From Lentimicrobiaceae bacterium (lineage in GTDB: Bacteria; Bacteroidota; Bacteroidia; Bacteroidales; JAGONC01), in contig JAUXII010000026.1 of the NCBI GenBank assembly GCA_030621075.1, positions 1 to 7,879 on the forward strand: a stretch of DNA of 7,879 nucleotides. Direction: 5' to 3'. This document shows, in pieces, positions 1-6,314 of the stretch (positions are counted from its first letter, which is position 1; each line of letters starts with the position of its first letter). Below the pieces are notes generated by a model. That model was not told the origin of the DNA, searched no databases, and saw nothing but the letters and a program-made list of their open reading frames with translations. The translations under genes were made by a program, and so were the position numbers.

Positions 1-30
1 GGTTTTTCCATCTGACAAGGAGCGAGGGGT

Positions 31-72
31 ATCCGATATACGATATCCGATATCCGATTAACGATATTCGAA
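31..72. repeat. Degenerate 7-bp tandem repeat, six units
   Basis: Six consecutive heptamers can be read: ATCCGAT, ATACGAT, ATCCGAT, ATCCGAT, TAACGAT and ATTCGAA. The first five end in CGAT; the last is the most diverged. The block lies in the non-coding region well upstream of the queA promoter. From memory, similar CGA-containing heptad tracts occur between genes in other Bacteroidota, but their role is not known to me. No coding frame or transposase is associated with it here. Confidence 0.8.
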
Positions 73-85
73 GTATTTGACAATT

Positions 86-109
86 CATTACATCATTACA
101 TCATTATTA
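86..109. repeat. Short 8-bp direct repeat (CATTACAT), about 2.6 units
   Basis: CATTACAT at 86-93 is repeated exactly at 94-101 and followed by a diverged copy, CATTATTA, at 102-109. It starts 13 bp after the heptad tract. It could be slippage-generated low-complexity DNA; no function is evident. Confidence 0.6.
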
Positions 110-140
110 CCTAATTTGGATTCTCTTCAGTGTAGAAATT

Positions 141-168
141 ATTCAAAAATTAATTATAAATTTTGAAT
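141..168. repeat. AT-rich inverted repeat
   Basis: ATTCAAAA (141-148) is the exact reverse complement of TTTTGAAT (161-168). A mismatch and two further A-T pairs continue into the 12-nt spacer. A stem this poor in G and C, with no T-run straight after it, is not a convincing intrinsic terminator. It could be an operator-like site or chance in AT-rich DNA. Confidence 0.35.
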
Positions 169-173
169 CCCTG

Positions 174-204
174 TTGACAAAAGTCTCAAAATGTACTAAC
201 TTTA
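174..204 (+). promoter_or_regulatory. Possible second, upstream promoter for the queA operon
   Basis: TTGACA at 174-179 is followed after 17 bp by TAACTTTA at 197-204. The latter matches the Bacteroidota -7 element TAnnTTTG at every fixed position except the last. It would give a leader of about 100 nt before queA. It is weaker than the promoter at 235-265 and may be a chance match. Confidence 0.25.
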
Positions 205-234
205 CATATTATTGAGGCTGTTGAATCTTTTTTT

Positions 235-265
235 TTTGATTTTCGGCAATTTTTAATTACCTTTG
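235..265 (+). promoter_or_regulatory. Main promoter of the queA-ispD-ruvC operon (Bacteroidota type)
   Basis: TTTG at 235-238, a 19-bp spacer, then TACCTTTG at 258-265. This matches fully the TTTG / TAnnTTTG (-33 / -7) promoter known for the main sigma factor of Bacteroides and relatives. Transcription would start around 270-273, giving a leader of about 40 nt. The -33 box sits at the end of a run of ten T residues (228-237). No operator or riboswitch fold is visible in the short leader. Confidence 0.75.
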
Positions 266-312
266 CACCCCTTTTTTTGGCAAGCAAATCAAATTATTTA
301 TATTAGACATAT

Positions 313-1368
313 ATGAAACTTTCTCAGTTCAGGTACTACTTACCACAGGAACTTATTGCAGCTCGTCCTCCCGAACAAAGAGACGAATCGAAGCTTATGG
401 TCCTTGATAGAAAAAAACAGACCATTGAACACAGAAACTTTAAGGATATCCTTGACTATTTTTCGGAGGGGGATGTTTTGATCATTAATAATACAAAAGT
501 CTTCCCGGCGATACTTCAGGGGGTGAAGGAAAAAACAGGAGCCGACATAACTGTGTTTTTATTACGTGAGCTAAATCCCGAATCCAGGTTATGGGATGTG
601 CTTGTTGACCCGGCTCGTAAGATCCGTATTGGAAATAAACTGTTTTTTGGAGAAGATGAGTCACTGGTGGCCGAGGTTATCGACAATACTACCTCCAGAG
701 GAAGGACGCTTCGTTTTCTTTATGATGGGACTTATGAAGAATATAAAAATACCATCCAACAGCTTGGAAAAACCCCTCTGCCTAATGAAATACAGCGATT
801 GCGCTCAATAGAACCCGAAGATAAAGAACGTTATCAAACCATTTTTGCTAAAAGTGAAGGCGCTGTTGCTGCACCAACTGCAGGAATGCATTTTAGCAGA
901 GAAATCATGAAGCGCCTGGAATTAAAGGGGGTTTCTTTTGCAGAAATAACACTTCATGCCGGCCTGGGGAATTTTCGAAATATCGAGGTTGAAGATCTTT
1001 CCAAACACAAACCCGATTCTGAGGAAACCTTTATTAGCCTGGAAACTGCTTCCATTGTCAATAAAACAAAAGAAAACAAAAGAAATGTTTGCGCCGTAGG
1101 AACAACTACTATGAAAGCCATTGAGTCGGCTGTGTCTGTTGCCAAGACGTTAAAGCCCTTTAGCGGCTGGTCAAACAGATTTATCTTTCCTCCTTATAAA
1201 TTCAGCATCGCCGATACCATGATCACTAATCTCCACCTGCCTATGTCGCCCATGATTATGCAGGTAGCTGCTTTTGGTGGTTACGATTTTGTTATGCGTG
1301 CATACAAAGAGGCTGTTGATAAGAAGTATAGGTTTTTCACTTATGGGGATGCAATGATCATCATCTGA
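313..1368 (+). CDS. queA: S-adenosylmethionine:tRNA ribosyltransferase-isomerase QueA
   Basis: QueA transfers and isomerises the ribosyl group of S-adenosylmethionine onto 7-aminomethyl-7-deazaguanine at wobble position 34 of GUN-anticodon tRNAs, forming epoxyqueuosine in the cytoplasm. The 351-residue length is normal for the family. Signatures seen: the N-terminal block with [19 protein letters not shown] (10-28); [14 protein letters not shown] (53-66); [11 protein letters not shown] (152-162); AAPTAGMHF (186-194); [16 protein letters not shown] (213-228); [13 protein letters not shown] (261-273); and the C-terminal [12 protein letters not shown] (339-350). The [10 protein letters not shown] stretch (308-317) departs from the usual LPKSTLLM form. 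The ATG at 313 is the start matching the family N-terminus; there is no Shine-Dalgarno sequence before it, as is common in Bacteroidota. It is the first gene of an operon and its TGA overlaps the ispD ATG (TGATG), suggesting translational coupling. Confidence 0.96.
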   Translation: MKLSQFRYYLPQELIAARPPEQRDESKLMVLDRKKQTIEHRNFKDILDYFSEGDVLIINNTKVFPAILQGVKEKTGADITVFLLRELNPESRLWDVLVDPARKIRIGNKLFFGEDESLVAEVIDNTTSRGRTLRFLYDGTYEEYKNTIQQLGKTPLPNEIQRLRSIEPEDKERYQTIFAKSEGAVAAPTAGMHFSREIMKRLELKGVSFAEITLHAGLGNFRNIEVEDLSKHKPDSEETFISLETASIVNKTKENKRNVCAVGTTTMKAIESAVSVAKTLKPFSGWSNRFIFPPYKFSIADTMITNLHLPMSPMIMQVAAFGGYDFVMRAYKEAVDKKYRFFTYGDAMIII

Positions 1369-2054
1369 TGAAAAAATTTGTTCTTATTGTTGCCGGTGGA
1401 CTTGGGATAAGAATGAAAGCTGATATCCCTAAACAGTTTTTGCTGCTGGCTGGTGAGCCCATTTTGATGCATACTATCCGGGCCTTTTTTCAAGCAACAC
1501 CTGATATTACTGCTGTTGCTGTTCTTCCTTCCAACCAAATAGACCATTGGAGAAAACTTTGTGAAAAATATTCTTTTACTTATCCACACCTGGTTACCCG
1601 GGGTGGGAAAACAAGGTTTCAATCTGTAAAAAATGGCCTGGCAATGATTCGCGATGAGGGCCTTATTGCTGTTCATGATGGCATCAGGCCTTTTGTAGAT
1701 AATCAAATCATTATCAATGCATTTGAAGTGGCGGAGAAATATGGAAACGCCATTCCTGCCATTGGGGTCTCAGATTCTGTTAGGATAACCAGTGATCATA
1801 CTAACAGGCCTGTTGACAGACAACAGTTTAGGTTAATTCAAACACCACAGGTTTTTCAATCCTCTATCCTGCAGGAAGCTTATCAGCAGGTTGACCGGGT
1901 AGCGTTTACTGACGATGCTACTGTGGTTGAGGCTTCGGGACACCAGATCCATCTTATTGAAGGAGATCCGAACAATATCAAAATTACTACTGCTATTGAC
2001 CTTCAACTTGCTGAAGTATTTATCAGGGATAGCAAAAAACACTTATTTTTGTGA
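1368..2054 (+). CDS. ispD: 2-C-methyl-D-erythritol 4-phosphate cytidylyltransferase IspD
   Basis: IspD couples CTP to 2-C-methyl-D-erythritol 4-phosphate, giving CDP-methylerythritol in the MEP isoprenoid pathway. The 228 residues are family-typical. The nucleotide-binding N-terminus has AGGLGIRMKADIPKQF (9-24) with R15 and K22 at the positions of the catalytic Arg and Lys of the E. coli enzyme. Further motifs are GGKTRFQSVKNGL (79-91), VHDGIRPF (102-109), DRQQFRLIQTPQVF (150-163, R151 probably matching E. coli R157), TDDATVVEASG (181-191) and GDPNNIKITTAIDL (199-212) with K205. Ser137 appears where E. coli has a substrate-contacting Thr. The start ATG shares its A with the queA stop codon. 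By position it is co-transcribed with queA and ruvC; there is no promoter-like gap on either side. The related CMP-Kdo family cytidylyltransferases are excluded by the TDDATVVE and GDPxNIKIT motifs. Confidence 0.96.
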   Translation: MKKFVLIVAGGLGIRMKADIPKQFLLLAGEPILMHTIRAFFQATPDITAVAVLPSNQIDHWRKLCEKYSFTYPHLVTRGGKTRFQSVKNGLAMIRDEGLIAVHDGIRPFVDNQIIINAFEVAEKYGNAIPAIGVSDSVRITSDHTNRPVDRQQFRLIQTPQVFQSSILQEAYQQVDRVAFTDDATVVEASGHQIHLIEGDPNNIKITTAIDLQLAEVFIRDSKKHLFL

Positions 2055-2072
2055 TCATAAAACTTCAATCAC

Positions 2073-2624
2073 ATGATTGACCGCATAATTTTAGGTATTG
2101 ACCCCGGCACCAATATTATGGGCTTTGGATTGATTCAGCAAAAGGGCGATAGCATCGCATATATTAATATGGGAGTGCTAAAGCTTGGATCACATACTGA
2201 CCATCAAAAAAAATTGAAACAGATTTTTGATAAAACACTAGCCCTGATTGACGAATACCACCCGGATGAAGTAGCTATTGAGGCGCCTTTTCATGGAAAA
2301 AATATTCAATCAATGTTGAAGCTTGGCAGGGCTCAGGGAGTATCCATGGCTGCTGCTTTGTTTCGATCGGTACCTATCTTTGAATATGCCCCCAGGAAAA
2401 TTAAAAAGTCAATTGCCGGTAGTGGTGAAGCATCAAAGGAACAGGTGGCTAAAATGCTTGAAAGGATACTCACATTGGAAGAAACCCCTCACCAACTGGA
2501 TGCCACAGATGGCCTCGCGGCTGCAGTTTGTCATTATTACCAAAGAAATTTAACTCCTGAAGGAAACCAGTATACAAGCTGGAAGGGCTTCATAAACAAG
2601 AACCCGGGCAGGTTATCCAAATAG
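2073..2624 (+). CDS. ruvC: Crossover junction endodeoxyribonuclease RuvC
   Basis: RuvC is the dimeric Holliday junction resolvase that nicks four-way junctions migrated by RuvAB. The protein is 183 residues, slightly longer than E. coli RuvC because of a C-terminal tail. The RNase H-fold acidic tetrad is intact: D10 in GIDPGTNIMGFG (8-19), E70 in AIEAPFHGKN (68-77), and D143 and D146 in HQLDATDGLAAAVCH (140-154). F73 matches the junction-intercalating Phe69 of E. coli. LKLGRAQG (82-89) is the usual helix motif. The ATG is chosen because the catalytic Asp sits close to the N-terminus as in the family. The gene follows ispD after 18 nt with no promoter or Shine-Dalgarno sequence, so it is likely the third cistron of the queA operon. 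Its TAG stop is 1 nt from the stop of the convergent arginase-fold gene. Confidence 0.96.
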   Translation: MIDRIILGIDPGTNIMGFGLIQQKGDSIAYINMGVLKLGSHTDHQKKLKQIFDKTLALIDEYHPDEVAIEAPFHGKNIQSMLKLGRAQGVSMAAALFRSVPIFEYAPRKIKKSIAGSGEASKEQVAKMLERILTLEETPHQLDATDGLAAAVCHYYQRNLTPEGNQYTSWKGFINKNPGRLSK

Positions 2625-2625
2625 C

Positions 2626-3801
2626 TTACATTAATTTTTGATACGCTTGCCACCATCTGTCGGGGATATCATTTTTACAGGCAGTTTGATAATCCTGATA
2701 AGAGCAAGGAATAAGGTAGTGCCGTTCGTATTTCATCTTCATTTCCGAAGAACAATTAACTTCCATCCACCATCTGTCGCTCTTATTGCTTTTATAAAAC
2801 ACAACCTCCTCTTCTTGTCCGTCTATTCGTACCATATATTTCAGGTAATCCTTTGTACCCCGGTGAGGGAATTCCCGGGTGCGCTTATAAAATCCTTCAA
2901 TGAAATACCAAATCATTTGTGCGATCAAAGTGGCGGTCTGATCATTGTGGTCAAACGATGGATTTCCTTCATAAAAACCAATTGAAGTTAATTTTTCACT
3001 CAGCCCGGCGTACCTGCATATCTGACAGGCTTCTTCTCCATTAAACCCATTTGGTGATGCATTTGCATTTCCCGGAGAATCAGCAAAACGTATAGAAGAA
3101 ATATCGAAGCTTAGAAGATCGGCGTTTCTGACCAATGGCTCAACTTCTTTCAAATTTGCCTTCACATCACCCAGCCTGTAAATATCAAAAAACATATTTC
3201 GCATCAAACTAATCGATTCCTGATCAACATAATATGTTTGGTATCCAATATTTGTATAATTAAATAAATAATTAGGCTGATGCAGGATGATATTACTCAA
3301 AAATGATTTAGAGGTTATTTCTGCTTCCGAATCTCCAATATCAAATTCGGTATCCACAGATACTATATTAATTATTTGACCCAGATTTTCGTAGGCTTGA
3401 TAATTTGCATATGTCAGATCCTGGCTTCCACCCAAAATAACAGGTATGATATTATTTTTGATTAGCTCACTTATTACTGTCATGAGGGCAAAGTAGGTGT
3501 CGGCAATCTTATGGCCTTGTTTGATATTTCCAATATCGGCCATTCTTGCCTTAAAATCGCCAGGGAAAAGAGTATAAAACTTACTTCTTACCCGATCAGG
3601 ATTTTGAGCACAACCTTTGTTGTTTTCTGACTTTCTATCTTCATTTACACCGAGTAAAACAATGTCGATGTTCTTCAAGTCAGGAAAATGATTGGGGTTG
3701 GTGAAAATCCGGGCTATATTTCCAAGGTTTTTTCTGTTCGGATTTTTGGAAGGCTCATTATTTAATGACTCAACCGGTGTCAGGTAAATCGAAATATCCA
3801 T
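2626..3801 (-). CDS. Arginase/ureohydrolase-fold protein with degenerate metal site (Bacteroidota type)
   Basis: The 391-residue protein has recognisable ureohydrolase landmarks in order: NNKGCAQNPDRVR (60-72), like the GAxxGPxxIR block; ILGGSQDLTYA (122-132) at the GGDHS position; SVDTEFDIGD (148-157) at the DAHxD position; SFDISSIRFADSPG (231-244) at the SxDxDxxDP position; and GFYEGNPSFD (275-284), matching the ExNPxxD motif. Compared with the six manganese ligands of rat arginase I, Asp150, Asp154 and Asp233 are kept, but both His positions become Gln127 and Glu152, and the last Asp becomes Ser235. Such proteins are often labelled formimidoylglutamase or arginase by homology; I infer that this activity is unlikely or altered. 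A C-terminal extension (about 315-391) carries two DRWW motifs (342-345, 381-384). No signal peptide or membrane segment is seen. The gene lies 25 nt after topA on the same strand and is likely co-transcribed. From memory, flavobacterial homologues also neighbour topA and sometimes gld genes; this needs checking. Confidence 0.85.
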   Translation of the reverse strand: MDISIYLTPVESLNNEPSKNPNRKNLGNIARIFTNPNHFPDLKNIDIVLLGVNEDRKSENNKGCAQNPDRVRSKFYTLFPGDFKARMADIGNIKQGHKIADTYFALMTVISELIKNNIIPVILGGSQDLTYANYQAYENLGQIINIVSVDTEFDIGDSEAEITSKSFLSNIILHQPNYLFNYTNIGYQTYYVDQESISLMRNMFFDIYRLGDVKANLKEVEPLVRNADLLSFDISSIRFADSPGNANASPNGFNGEEACQICRYAGLSEKLTSIGFYEGNPSFDHNDQTATLIAQMIWYFIEGFYKRTREFPHRGTKDYLKYMVRIDGQEEEVVFYKSNKSDRWWMEVNCSSEMKMKYERHYLIPCSYQDYQTACKNDIPDRWWQAYQKLM

Positions 3802-3815
3802 TTTAATACTGTTGG

Positions 3816-3838
3816 AGAAAAAAGCGCTACTTTTTTCT
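3816..3838 (-). repeat. Perfect 9-bp inverted repeat across the topA stop codon
   Basis: On the + strand, AGAAAAAAG (3816-3824), a 5-nt spacer CGCTA, then CTTTTTTCT (3830-3838). In the topA transcript the left arm is made of the final Arg/Lys codons, the stop codon lies in the loop and the right arm is U-rich. This could be a weak attenuator or processing hairpin between topA and the arginase-fold gene. The A/U stem is too weak to call a terminator. Confidence 0.45.
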
Positions 3839-6148
3839 TGGTTTTTTCTTAGCCTTAATTGTTTTAATATGCTCAGCTATCTCACGGCATTCTTGAAGAG
3901 TCAGGCTCTCGGGGTCTCTATTTTTAGGTATCTTATAATTAGATTTCTCAATAGAAATATAGGGGCCATACCTTCCTTTTAGAACCCTGACATTTTTATC
4001 TTCCTTAAACTCTTTGATGATATTGTCCTTATCCTGTTTTCTTTTTTCTGCAATAAGTTCAATAGCCCGTGACAGTTGAATGGTTAGGGGGTCATCATCT
4101 TTTCCAAGGGAGTAAAAATTAGACTTGTGTCTGATATAGGGGCCAAATCTTCCACTGGCCACAACGACTTCGTTTTCTTCATGATCACCCAATGTTCGGG
4201 GTAATTTAAACAAATCAAGAGCATCATCAAGGGTAATTGAATCCATGCTTTGATTTTTTTTCAGACCGGCAAATCTTGGTTTCACCGTGCTATCTGTATC
4301 TCCCAGCTGTACAATAGCACCGTATCTGCCTAATTTAACGTAAATGTTTTTCCCTGATTCCGGATCCTGGCCAAGAAGTTTTTCTCCTTTGGCGTTATCA
4401 CTGCTCTTCAGGGTTTCCTCAACCTGCTTATGGAAGGGGCTGTAAAACTCATTTATCATTTGGTTCCATACCTGCTCTCCTCTGGCTATTTCATCGAATT
4501 CCTTCTCTACATCAGCAGTAAAGTTATAATTCATAATACTTTTGAAATTTTTCATCAAAAAAGTATTCACCAAAACTCCAATGTCTGTTGGAAACAACCT
4601 CCCTTTGACAAAGCCTGCTTTTTCAGTTTTCATTTTTTCACTAATCTTTCCACCCATCAGGATTAAGGTGGTTAATTCTACCACCCGTCCCTGTTTGTCG
4701 CCTTTTTCAACATATTCCCTTCTCTGAATAGTTGAAATGATTGGCGCATAAGTAGAGGGCCTTCCAATGCCCAGTTCCTCCAATTTCCTAACAAGTGTTG
4801 CTTCAGAATAGCGATATGGCGGGTTCGTAAATCGCTGTGAGGCATTCATTTGTTTAAGATTCAACCTTTCTCCAATTGTTAACTTAGGCAAAACACCTTC
4901 AGTCACTTCATTCGTTTCTTCATCCTGTGATTCGAGGTATAATTTTAAAAAACCTTCAAACTTAATTACTTCCCCTTTGGCAATTAATTTTTCGTTAACG
5001 GTTGATATATCAATAGTTATAATTGTTTTTTCAAGAATGGCATTACTCATTTGTGATGCTATAGCCCTTTTCCAGATCAAATCGTAGAGCCTTTTCTGCG
5101 CTGTATCGCCACTAATGGATGCAGTTTCAAAATAAGTTGGCCTGATGGCTTCATGAGCTTCCTGGGCACCCTTCGACTTGGTTGCAAATTTTCTGGTTTT
5201 TGAGTACTCAGCCCCATAAGAATTTGTTATGACAGTCTTGGCTTTGCTAAGAGCCAGATTAGAAAGGTTAACAGAGTCGGTTCTCATGTAAGTAATTTTA
5301 CCCGACTCATAGAGTTGTTGTGCAACACGCATGGTGTTAGCCACAGAAAACCCGAGTTTACGACTGGCTTCCTGTTGTAAGGTTGAAGTTGTAAATGGAG
5401 GTGCAGGAGATTTGGTAGCTGGTTTGGTTTCAATATTTTCGACAGTAAATTCCGCATCAATACAATTAGTAAGGAAATCCTCTGCCTTTTGCCTGGCGTC
5501 GAACCTCTGCAGTATCTCTGCTATCATAATCGACTGGCCATTAGCATTTTTGACAAAGAAATGTGCAGTTACTTTATAATAAGAAACAGGCTTAAACGAC
5601 TTGATATCGTCTTCTTTTTCCACAATCAATCTAACAGCCACCGTTTGAACCCTACCTGCTGACAAAGCTGGCCGGATTTTTTTCCACAGAAGCGGTGAAA
5701 GCTCAAAGCCAACAAGGCGGTCAAGAACACGGCGGGCCTGTTGCGCATCTACAAGGTTTTTGTCGATGCTTCGTGGATTTTTAATGGCGTCCAGGATGGC
5801 CGACTTTGTGATCTCATGAAAAACAATCCTTTTAGTCTTCTCCTCATCAAGATCTAATGCTTGAATCAAATGCCACGAAATGGCTTCCCCCTCACGGTCT
5901 TCATCAGATGCAAGCCAGATCATTTCTGCTTTTTTCGCATCCTTTTTCAGCTCTTTAATAACTTTTGCCTTTTCAGGACTAATTTCATATGCAGGTTCAA
6001 AGTTGTTATCAACATCAACGCCCAAATTTTTCTTTGCCAGGTCTCTCACATGACCAAAACTTGACTTCACCAGAAAATCTTTCCCCAAAAAGCCTTCAAT
6101 TGTTTTAGCCTTTGCAGGCGACTCAACAATAACCAGATTCTTAACCAT
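3827..6148 (-). CDS. topA: DNA topoisomerase I (type IA) TopA
   Basis: TopA relaxes negatively supercoiled DNA by single-strand passage, forming a 5'-phosphotyrosine intermediate. From the ATG at 6148 the protein has 773 residues. The Toprim domain begins NLVIVESPAKAKTIEGFLGK (4-23) with catalytic E9; the acidic triad is D82, D84 and E86 in SDEDREGEA. The region near 139-173 (QQARRVLDRLVGFELSP, then LSAGRVQTVAVRLI) and the active-site Tyr287 in ITYMRTDS are intact. The C-terminus has three topo-C repeats beginning GRYGAIV (about 608), GRFGPYI (about 666) and GRYGPYI (about 725), then a basic tail rich in Lys. No zinc-ribbon cysteines are present, unlike E. coli TopA. The frame could extend to a TTG at 6169, but the ATG at 6148 has GGAGG five bases upstream and gives the usual family N-terminus. 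It is divergent from miaB and followed by the arginase-fold gene. Confidence 0.97.
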   Translation of the reverse strand: MVKNLVIVESPAKAKTIEGFLGKDFLVKSSFGHVRDLAKKNLGVDVDNNFEPAYEISPEKAKVIKELKKDAKKAEMIWLASDEDREGEAISWHLIQALDLDEEKTKRIVFHEITKSAILDAIKNPRSIDKNLVDAQQARRVLDRLVGFELSPLLWKKIRPALSAGRVQTVAVRLIVEKEDDIKSFKPVSYYKVTAHFFVKNANGQSIMIAEILQRFDARQKAEDFLTNCIDAEFTVENIETKPATKSPAPPFTTSTLQQEASRKLGFSVANTMRVAQQLYESGKITYMRTDSVNLSNLALSKAKTVITNSYGAEYSKTRKFATKSKGAQEAHEAIRPTYFETASISGDTAQKRLYDLIWKRAIASQMSNAILEKTIITIDISTVNEKLIAKGEVIKFEGFLKLYLESQDEETNEVTEGVLPKLTIGERLNLKQMNASQRFTNPPYRYSEATLVRKLEELGIGRPSTYAPIISTIQRREYVEKGDKQGRVVELTTLILMGGKISEKMKTEKAGFVKGRLFPTDIGVLVNTFLMKNFKSIMNYNFTADVEKEFDEIARGEQVWNQMINEFYSPFHKQVEETLKSSDNAKGEKLLGQDPESGKNIYVKLGRYGAIVQLGDTDSTVKPRFAGLKKNQSMDSITLDDALDLFKLPRTLGDHEENEVVVASGRFGPYIRHKSNFYSLGKDDDPLTIQLSRAIELIAEKRKQDKDNIIKEFKEDKNVRVLKGRYGPYISIEKSNYKIPKNRDPESLTLQECREIAEHIKTIKAKKKPRKK

Positions 6149-6153
6149 AAGTT

Positions 6154-6158
6154 CCTCC
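6154..6158 (-). promoter_or_regulatory. Shine-Dalgarno sequence of topA
   Basis: The minus strand reads GGAGG, five bases (AACTT), then ATG at 6148-6146. This fixes the topA start in place of the upstream TTG at 6169. It is the only strong Shine-Dalgarno sequence in the window; queA, ispD, ruvC and the arginase-fold gene have none. Confidence 0.75.
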
Positions 6159-6192
6159 AAATTTTTCAAAAATGCAATGCCTTAAAACGGCA

Positions 6193-6200
6193 CAAAAGTA
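6193..6200 (-). promoter_or_regulatory. Promoter -7 element for topA
   Basis: The minus strand reads TACTTTTG, a full match to TAnnTTTG, followed by TGCCG. Transcription would start about 6186-6188, giving a leader of roughly 38-40 nt before the topA ATG. No clear TTTG is found 18-21 bp upstream, so the -33 element is weak or absent. Confidence 0.5.
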
Positions 6201-6276
6201 TACTATTTTTATGTAAATCCATTTTTTTGCTTTTTGTTACCTTCTAAATGAGGTGAAATTTCAATTTTTTTTTGAT

Positions 6277-6284
6277 TATTTTTG
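6277..6284 (+). promoter_or_regulatory. Promoter -7 element for miaB
   Basis: TATTTTTG is a full match to TAnnTTTG and is followed by CGGCC, resembling the G/C-rich context after the queA and topA elements. The start of transcription would be about 6289-6292. No good -33 TTTG is seen at the expected distance; the TTTG at 6271-6274 is too close. The element overlaps the TTG at 6282, so that codon cannot be the miaB start if this promoter is used. Confidence 0.5.
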
Positions 6285-6314
6285 CGGCCGCTATTTACAT
6301 ATCAATTGAAAGAA

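Larger units (their letters stand above)
1..312. other. Non-coding region upstream of queA
   Basis: No supported gene lies here. All three forward frames hit stops early (for example TGA at 13-15 in frame 1 and TAA at 58-60 in frame 2), so at most the last few codons of an unseen upstream gene could be present. A minus-strand ATG at 9-11 could start a divergent gene leaving the window, but it has no ribosome binding site and too few codons to judge. The region holds the heptad repeat, the octamer repeat, the AT-rich inverted repeat and one strong plus one weak promoter. Confidence 0.7.

Noticed and set aside
31..109. CRISPR array
   Set aside because: Units are 7-8 bp and directly adjacent, with no spacers and no cas genes.
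141..168. Intrinsic terminator for a gene to the left of the window
   Set aside because: The stem is almost purely A-T, the spacer is long and no T-run follows it.
258..312. A preQ1 riboswitch in the queA leader (TTGC/GCAA pairing and a CACC-like string around 263-283)
   Set aside because: The left arm overlaps the promoter -7 element and would not be transcribed; the remaining leader of about 40 nt has no P1 stem, pseudoknot partner or fitting A-rich tail.
954..1145. Open frame on the minus strand inside queA
   Set aside because: It is antisense to a conserved enzyme, has no family motifs, promoter or ribosome binding site, and is explained by codon bias of queA.
1341..2042. Minus-strand open frames of 121 and 69 codons inside ispD
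   Set aside because: Shadow frames of a well-supported gene, with no recognisable domain.
2638..2985. Plus-strand 115-codon open frame opposite the arginase-fold gene
   Set aside because: The opposing frame carries clear ureohydrolase motifs across its whole length; this frame has a low-complexity hydrophobic composition and no start context.
4430..6064. Several plus-strand open frames of 61-82 codons opposite topA
   Set aside because: All are antisense to conserved TopA domains and none has a plausible family signature.
6284..6291. NotI site GCGGCCGC in AT-rich DNA, a possible cloning scar
   Set aside because: It directly follows a native-looking promoter element with the G/C-rich context also seen after the other promoters, and both flanks continue as natural intergenic and miaB sequence.
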